Positions 29,871-35,400 of a stretch of DNA of 35,400 nucleotides are shown one piece after another. Position numbers and translations under genes: made by a program. The stretch comes from Eubacteriaceae bacterium (lineage in GTDB: Bacteria > Bacillota > Clostridia > Eubacteriales > Garciellaceae): NCBI GenBank assembly GCA_012838085.1, contig DUPX01000089.1, forward strand, positions 1-35,400. The letters are read 5' to 3'. How positions within the stretch are numbered: the stretch's first letter is position 1; each line of letters opens with the position of its first letter. The notes beneath the pieces are model-generated. The model was not told the DNA's origin. It saw only the letters and a program-made list of their open reading frames with translations, and ran no database searches.

Positions 29871-30807
29871 CCATATTTACAATATTTATCATTTCTCCAT
29901 TATTATTTAAATAGGCATCTAAATTATGAAGGAAAATCTTATTTGCCCTAGATAGATAACCTGGGAAAATACCTGCAATATGAGGAGTGATAATAACATT
30001 GTCCATATATCTTAAGGGATGGTCCTTAGGTAATGGTTCTTCTTCAAAGACATCTAATCCAGCACCGCTTATTTTTTTCTCTTTTAATGCCCATAATAAT
30101 GCCTCAGTATCCACCACTTCACCCCTGGCAATATTTACAAAATAACTGCCTTCCTTCATCTTTTCAAAGGCAGCCCTATCCAAAATATACCTAGTTTCAG
30201 AGGTTAGAGGAAGTATCATTACTATATAATCACTTTTTTCTAATAATTTACTTAAACCTTCCATGGAATACATTTCATCAACAAATTCCACATTTTTTCC
30301 TGATCTTCTGACCCCTAATACAGTCATATCAAAGGCCTTTGCCTTCCGGGCTATTTCCTGGCCTATTGCCCCTACACCAATTATACCGATGGTCTTTCCA
30401 TATAGGCTTAAGGGTTTAATATCTCTATCCCATTCCCCTTGTATTTGCTGTCTATTAAACTCACTGGATTTTCTAGCATGGGCCAACATATAGGCAAAAA
30501 CCTGCTCTGCCATAGCATGCCTATGTATTCCACTTACATTGGTAACTAAAATATCCTTATTGATAATTTCCTCTGCAGGTAGCTTATCCACCCCTGCCCC
30601 ATAGGTCATAATCCATTTAAGGTTTTTTGTCCTCTCTATTCTGCCCTTTTTCATTTGAAAGCCATAGGTAACCCATATATCCGCAAGGTCCAATAGACTT
30701 TCATCTGAATCATCCTTATCCACTATAAATTCCACCTGGGGAAATTTATTTTTAAATTCCATCAACTGGTGGTCTTTAATGGGGACAGAAAATAAAACTT
30801 TCGTCAT
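29857..30807 (-). CDS. D-2-hydroxyacid dehydrogenase, NAD-binding
   Basis: YGKTIGIIGVGAIGQEIARKAKAFDMTVLGVRRSG, FVNIARGEVVDTEALLWALKEKKISGAGLDVFEEEPLPKDHPL. Confidence 0.92.
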   Translation of the reverse strand: MTKVLFSVPIKDHQLMEFKNKFPQVEFIVDKDDSDESLLDLADIWVTYGFQMKKGRIERTKNLKWIMTYGAGVDKLPAEEIINKDILVTNVSGIHRHAMAEQVFAYMLAHARKSSEFNRQQIQGEWDRDIKPLSLYGKTIGIIGVGAIGQEIARKAKAFDMTVLGVRRSGKNVEFVDEMYSMEGLSKLLEKSDYIVMILPLTSETRYILDRAAFEKMKEGSYFVNIARGEVVDTEALLWALKEKKISGAGLDVFEEEPLPKDHPLRYMDNVIITPHIAGIFPGYLSRANKIFLHNLDAYLNNNGEMINIVNMEMGY

Positions 30808-30879
30808 TACATCAAGCCTCCTTTATATATTCTATAATTATTTACCCTAATAAAATGTCATTATTCAAAATCATTATAT

Positions 30880-30906
30880 GTTAACTATTTTTTAATGATA
30901 GTTGAC
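30880..30906. promoter_or_regulatory. BirA-like site A upstream of bioY
   Basis: GTTAAC-N15-GTTGAC; right half overlaps the -35 TTGACT. Confidence 0.6.
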
Positions 30907-30930
30907 TATCCCTAAATCCTTATGTATAAT
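30902..30930 (+). promoter_or_regulatory. Sigma-A promoter of bioY
   Basis: TTGACT - 17 nt - TATAAT. Confidence 0.75.
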
Positions 30931-30937
30931 ATCTATT

Positions 30938-30964
30938 GTTAACTTAAAATAATTTATGGTTTAC
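30938..30964. promoter_or_regulatory. BirA-like site B upstream of bioY
   Basis: GTTAAC-N15-GTTTAC between the -10 and the ribosome-binding site. Confidence 0.65.
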
Positions 30965-30980
30965 TATGGAGGTTCTAATT

Positions 30981-31526
30981 ATGAATATAAAAAAGGTTGT
31001 ATTAGTAGGAATGTTTTCTGGACTATTAGCTATAATATCTCCTCTGCAAATCATTCTTCCCTTTTCCCCTGTCCCTATTACATTACAGGTAGTGGGCATG
31101 GTTTTATCCGGAAGTATCTTAGGAAGCAAGCTAGGTTTTTTATCAGTACTAATATATACAATATTAGGTTTAGTAGGTCTTCCTATTTTCGCTGGTTTTA
31201 AAAGTGGTGTACCTACATTAATAGGTCCTACCGGGGGTTATATAATAGGTTTTATTGTTGCAGCATATATAATTGGCAAATTAATAGAAATAAAGGATGA
31301 GCCTGGGCTGGCTTATATGCTATTTGCCAATATTATCGGTTTAATAATTCTCTATACCATCGGCACCCTCCAATTATCCTTTGTTTATACCCATTCTATT
31401 CCAAAAGCTATAGTTGCCGGTGTTCTACCTTATATAATTCCTGATTTAATAAAGATATTTTTTAGTTCCATTCTTGTAATACAGGTGCGAAAAATCCTTA
31501 TTAAGTCTAATTATATAATCTTATAA
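30981..31526 (+). CDS. bioY: Biotin transporter BioY
   Basis: LQIILPFSPVPITLQVVGMVLSGSILGSKLGFLSVLIYTILGLVGLPIFAGFKSGVPTLIGPTGGYIIGFI; start moved to 30981 behind GGAGG. Confidence 0.95.
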   Translation: MNIKKVVLVGMFSGLLAIISPLQIILPFSPVPITLQVVGMVLSGSILGSKLGFLSVLIYTILGLVGLPIFAGFKSGVPTLIGPTGGYIIGFIVAAYIIGKLIEIKDEPGLAYMLFANIIGLIILYTIGTLQLSFVYTHSIPKAIVAGVLPYIIPDLIKIFFSSILVIQVRKILIKSNYIIL

Positions 31527-31534
31527 ATGGGAGG

Positions 31535-31638
31535 TTCTCCACAACCTGTCCACAATATCCACATGGTTATCCACATGGGTAAATCTTGTAAATCTGATAT
31601 TCTATTTATTTTATTTTAGTTTTTCCACATTATCAACA
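31535..31638 (+). repeat. Cluster of six DnaA-box-like 9-mers
   Basis: TTCTCCACA 31535, CTGTCCACA 31546, ATATCCACA 31555, TTATCCACA 31567 (exact), TTTTCCACA 31621, TTATCAACA 31630; all same orientation. Confidence 0.6.
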
Positions 31639-31647
31639 TTTACATAA

Positions 31648-32715
31648 TTATGATAGTGGTAAACTAGGGTAGGCATTAAGATCTAGATCAGAGATATTAC
31701 CCTTTAAATATTGATAATAGCCGGCAGCACCTATCATGGCAGCATTATCGGTACACAATATAATAGATGGATAACCTAGGTGAATATTCTCCTTTCTAGC
31801 TAACTTCCCTATTTCTTCACGAAGGGCAGTATTTGCAGCCACTCCCCCTGCCAAGTAAATAGAATTGGATTTCTTTTCTATAGCTGCCTTTATGGTTTTA
31901 TTGGCAAGAACCTCCACTACAGCCTGCTGGAAACTGGCCGCCACATCCTCTACTATAATTTCTTCCCCCCTCATTTTACAGCTATTCAAATAATTTAATA
32001 CTGAGGACTTTAAACCACTAAAACTAAAGTCGAAGCTATCCTCTTCTAGATAAGCCCTAGGAAAATCTATGGCATATTTATTTCCTTCCTTGGCCTTTTT
32101 ATCTATTAGGGGTCCACCTGGATATCCTAATTTTAGAGCCCGAGCAATCTTATCAAAGGCCTCCCCAGCTGCATCATCCCTAGTCCTACCTAAAACTTGG
32201 TATTCTCCATAATCCACTACATAAATTAAATGGCTATGGCCCCCTGAAGCAACTAAAGATACAAAGGGTGGTTCCAATTCCCTATACTCTATATAATTAG
32301 CCGATATATGCCCATCTATATGATGAACTCCGATTAGAGGAATATTCAAACCAAAGGCAAGGGCTTTCCCAGTGGAAAGGCCTACTAATAAAGCCCCTAC
32401 TAATCCAGGACCATAGGTAACAGCAATGCCATCTAATTCTTTAAGGGAAATGCCTGATTGCTCTATAGCTTCATCAATAATATAGGGTATCTTTACTAAG
32501 TGATTGCGAGATGCTACCTCTGGCACCACCCCACCAAAGACCCTATGAATATCTATTTGGGAATATATCTTATTGGATAGTACCTCCCGTCCATTTTTTA
32601 CTATGGCAATAGAGGTTTCATCACAGGAGGTCTCAATGGCCAATAAAATTATATCCTTATTCTTCTCTATATTTTTATTCATTCTTTCCTTTAATTTCTT
32701 TATTGAATAGTTCAT
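31648..32715 (-). CDS. tsaD: tRNA N6-adenosine threonylcarbamoyltransferase TsaD
   Basis: [64 protein letters not shown]. Confidence 0.97.
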   Translation of the reverse strand: MNYSIKKLKERMNKNIEKNKDIILLAIETSCDETSIAIVKNGREVLSNKIYSQIDIHRVFGGVVPEVASRNHLVKIPYIIDEAIEQSGISLKELDGIAVTYGPGLVGALLVGLSTGKALAFGLNIPLIGVHHIDGHISANYIEYRELEPPFVSLVASGGHSHLIYVVDYGEYQVLGRTRDDAAGEAFDKIARALKLGYPGGPLIDKKAKEGNKYAIDFPRAYLEEDSFDFSFSGLKSSVLNYLNSCKMRGEEIIVEDVAASFQQAVVEVLANKTIKAAIEKKSNSIYLAGGVAANTALREEIGKLARKENIHLGYPSIILCTDNAAMIGAAGYYQYLKGNISDLDLNAYPSLPLS

Positions 32716-32730
32716 TATCTTCTTCCTTTA

Positions 32731-33432
32731 TTATAAAATTTTATATTTAATAGTGGATTTATTCTTTCTTAAATACCAAATACTTATAAGGGTTATTAAA
32801 GCAAAACTAATAGAGATATTTAGCCCTAATTTTACAACTATATCCTTAAAAAAACCTAAGGGTACTAGATTTATTAGGATGCTTTTATTAGGATCCAATC
32901 TCCAGAGATCATTGTCAAAGAAAATATAGTGAAATATATCAAAATACTTGGAAAAATCCGTAGATATTATTATTGCCAATAATATTATCAATATGGCGGT
33001 AGTAATAATTGAATTTAATAACATCCTTACTGCTTCTCTTCTGTATTTTTTTATAAAGATTAAATATATAAATCCAATAATAAAAACTATAGATGATATA
33101 TTTCTTAGGAGAGTACCCTTTATAAAAAGGACTTGGACATCTACCATATGGGCCCGGTCCCTTTCATCAAACACCAATCTATTTTCCCCTAGGACATTAG
33201 CATATATTTTTAAGTCATTTCTTTCTCCCCTTAAATAGGATAGGAGTTCATGGGTTACTTCCATTAATTCATCTTTTTTTATACCAGTATTTTCTACCAC
33301 CTGATATTTATCATACTTAGCATTGTAAAAATTTTTATTAAAAGCGACCAACTCCAAGTTAGTAAGTATAATAATAATTGGCAATGTAATAAAAATAGCC
33401 CCCAGGGCCAGTCTTTTATATATTACTTCCAC
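32731..33432 (-). CDS. DUF1461 / TIGR01906-like integral membrane protein
   Basis: VFDERDRAHMVDVQVLFIKG, then hydrophobic segments; start revised to GTG 33432 overlapping rimI (GGAGGGGGGAAATATA-GTG). Confidence 0.75.
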   Translation of the reverse strand: MEVIYKRLALGAIFITLPIIIILTNLELVAFNKNFYNAKYDKYQVVENTGIKKDELMEVTHELLSYLRGERNDLKIYANVLGENRLVFDERDRAHMVDVQVLFIKGTLLRNISSIVFIIGFIYLIFIKKYRREAVRMLLNSIITTAILIILLAIIISTDFSKYFDIFHYIFFDNDLWRLDPNKSILINLVPLGFFKDIVVKLGLNISISFALITLISIWYLRKNKSTIKYKIL

Positions 33433-33886
33433 TATATTTCCCCCCTCTCCTCCACATAATAAGGGCATCCTCCTTATTATCATAATAGAATTCCTTTCTA
33501 ATGCCTACAGCTTCAAATCCCAAACTTTTATATAAATTAATGGCTGAAGTATTACTTATTCTAACTTCTAAAGTTATATCAAATATATTCTCCTGGGCAG
33601 CCATCTTAATTAGGGCTTCTATTAACTGTCTGCCCCTGCCCCTTCCCCTATATTCTGGATGGATTGCAATATTTGTTATATGGGCCTCCCCTAAAATAAA
33701 CCACATTCCCCCATAGCCAATCACTTTATTATCTTCAATCACAACAAGATACCTTGCTAATTGATTATGGGTAACCTCTGTGGTAAAAGCCTCTTCAGAC
33801 CATTGGATAGAAAAGCTTAGCTTCTCAATTTCCAGTACTTGTTCTATATGTTCCTTCTTCATAGTTAATATATCTATTTCCTTCAT
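33416..33886 (-). CDS. rimI: Ribosomal protein S18 alanine N-acetyltransferase
   Basis: GNAT fold motifs: ITNIAIHPEYRGRGRGRQLIEALIKMA and LEVRISNTSAINLYKSLGFEAVGIRKEFYYDNKEDALIMWR. Confidence 0.94.
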   Translation of the reverse strand: MKEIDILTMKKEHIEQVLEIEKLSFSIQWSEEAFTTEVTHNQLARYLVVIEDNKVIGYGGMWFILGEAHITNIAIHPEYRGRGRGRQLIEALIKMAAQENIFDITLEVRISNTSAINLYKSLGFEAVGIRKEFYYDNKEDALIMWRRGGKYSGSNI

Positions 33887-33903
33887 TCTCCAACCCTCTT
33901 AAT

Positions 33904-34596
33904 CTAAACACCAAATTTTTGTTCTGCCTGAGATTTTCTAATATAGTGGGGAACAATACTTTTATAATCCCCCTTTTCTCCCTTTAAAAATTTTTCAAGG
34001 GCAAGATTTGCTATTGATGAAGCCCTAGGCATCTGGGATATTATTGGAGCTAGGGAAATCTTATGACCTAGATTCTCTTTAAATATGGGAGCAAATTTTT
34101 TAATTCCATCTCCTACTAGCTGGATTGACTCTGGTCTTTTTTTCAACACTTCTATCCATTCCATAGCAGATATAGCCTGATCTTCTACAATAGAAAACAT
34201 TTGATTGTCTTCCCATTTATAAAGACCAGTATAGATTTGTTCCCTTTGAGCATCTAATATAGGGCATATTATTCCCTTACTATTAGGAAGATTAAAAGCT
34301 AATCCCTCTAATGTTGACACCCCAATAAGGGGCTTATTATCAATATGTGCTAGAGCCTTCATAGCTGATAAACCTATTCTAATACCTGTAAAGGAACCAG
34401 GCCCTATTGAAACTCCAAAGGCATCAATATCTTTAAATTTTATTTCCACTTCATCTAATAATTGTCTTAGTAAAGGCATAAGTTTCTGAGAGTGATTCTT
34501 TTTATGATTTATTATCATTTCACCAATGACTTTATCCTGGTCTACCACTGCCACTGTGGCAACAATAGAGGAGGAATCCAGTGCAAGCAATTTCAT
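33904..34596 (-). CDS. tsaB: tRNA threonylcarbamoyladenosine biosynthesis protein TsaB
   Basis: MKLLALDSSSIVATVAVVDQDKVIGE, SIGPGSFTGIRIGLSAMKALAH. Confidence 0.95.
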   Translation of the reverse strand: MKLLALDSSSIVATVAVVDQDKVIGEMIINHKKNHSQKLMPLLRQLLDEVEIKFKDIDAFGVSIGPGSFTGIRIGLSAMKALAHIDNKPLIGVSTLEGLAFNLPNSKGIICPILDAQREQIYTGLYKWEDNQMFSIVEDQAISAMEWIEVLKKRPESIQLVGDGIKKFAPIFKENLGHKISLAPIISQMPRASSIANLALEKFLKGEKGDYKSIVPHYIRKSQAEQKFGV

Positions 34597-35051
34597 ATCT
34601 TTAACTCCTTTAGCAATTCTATATAGTAATTCCCCTTGGGTATTAGGGTAAGAGTTCTATCATTAAAATCTTCCCCTTTTTTTATATCTATCCAAAGGTA
34701 TTCCTTAGGAAGGAACTCCTTTATTAAGTTTGCCCATTCAATTATTACAATACCCTCCCCGTATAGGTATTCATCAAAACCTATTTCATAGAGTTCGTCC
34801 CCATCCTCCAACCGGAAGACATCAAAGTGATAGATGGGGAGCTTTCCACTATATTCATTTATTATTGTATAGGTGGGGCTGGTCACATAGGTTTCTATTC
34901 CGGCACCTTTGACAATTCCCTGGGTCAAGGCTGTTTTCCCTGCCCCCATTTCCCCAGCAAGACATACAATGGAACCAGCTATTAATCTTTCACCGATTTT
35001 CTCCCCAAATTCATAGGTCTGTTGGGGAGAGTTTGTAGAAAAATCCTTCAT
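34593..35051 (-). CDS. tsaE: tRNA threonylcarbamoyladenosine biosynthesis ATPase TsaE
   Basis: LAGEMGAGKTALTQGIVKGAG, VTSPTYTIINEYSG, YHFDVFRLEDGDELYEIGFDEYL, IIEWANL. Confidence 0.96.
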   Translation of the reverse strand: MKDFSTNSPQQTYEFGEKIGERLIAGSIVCLAGEMGAGKTALTQGIVKGAGIETYVTSPTYTIINEYSGKLPIYHFDVFRLEDGDELYEIGFDEYLYGEGIVIIEWANLIKEFLPKEYLWIDIKKGEDFNDRTLTLIPKGNYYIELLKELKI

Positions 35052-35138
35052 TATTTCAACTCATTTCCTTTTGTTATATTTATATTTTGGTAAGATATTT
35101 TTCCAATAACATCCCCAAAATGACGAGGGCACCGTTTC

Positions 35139-35400
35139 CTACAACTCTTTTTGAGGTGCTTCTTCCCCTTCTCCTACCTTACCTTCCCCTTCTTCCATGT
35201 CCAGGGGTTGTTCATCTAGTTTTCCATAAAGATTGTCCCTTTCTTCTTCCAAAGCCTTTATATCTAATTTTAATTGTTTAATAACCTTATTTTGCCCAAT
35301 TTGCTTTACTAAACTCAATAATAATACAATAAATGCGCCTGCAAGGGCAGATATTAATATAACTACAGCCTGGGATATAGAAAATTTTGCAAATAAAAAG
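35139..35400 (-). CDS. LapA/DUF1049-like membrane protein (C-terminal part, runs off window)
   Basis: Minus-strand translation FLFAKFSISQAVVILISALAGAFIVLLLSLVKQIGQNKVIKQLKLDIKALEEERDNLYGKLDEQ...APQKEL*. Confidence 0.65.
   Translation of the reverse strand, partial: FLFAKFSISQAVVILISALAGAFIVLLLSLVKQIGQNKVIKQLKLDIKALEEERDNLYGKLDEQPLDMEEGEGKVGEGEEAPQKEL

Noticed and set aside
31535-31638. Replication origin at the DnaA-box cluster
   Set aside because: No dnaA, dnaN, gyr or rnpA/rpmH context; the flanking genes are bioY and tsaD. Kept as a DnaA-box cluster only.
35087-35281. 64-aa plus-strand ORF
   Set aside because: Antisense to the LapA-like reading frame, which has a better supported translation.

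Overview
Low-GC Firmicutes/Clostridia-like chromosomal window, mostly minus-strand and mostly housekeeping: groES-groEL with CIRCE, guaB, an ATP-pyrophosphatase-only guaA, rex, an ABC-F gene, bioY, and tsaE-tsaB-rimI-DUF1461-tsaD. The first ~15 kb is more accessory: an RND pump with a TetR operator, a REP-associated tyrosine transposase (RAYT, Y1/HUH) beside dispersed 'TGTGACAAGGGGACGGGGGTTTTGACACA' repeats, a DUF4268-like protein between repeat copies, and a Crp/Fnr - trxB - trxA - aryl-sulfate sulfotransferase - YeiH-family transporter module. Observations most worth a second look: (1) the RAYT and its six repeat loci, some with head-to-tail iteration of a sub-module; (2) a same-orientation cluster of six DnaA-box-like 9-mers between bioY and tsaD; (3) the thioredoxin-linked, signal-peptide-free ASST module with a Rex/Crp-like palindrome upstream; (4) GuaA without a glutaminase domain, followed by an unexplained structured intergenic region; (5) two tandem BirA-like sites on the bioY promoter. 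All family calls come from reading motifs by eye; no database search was run.
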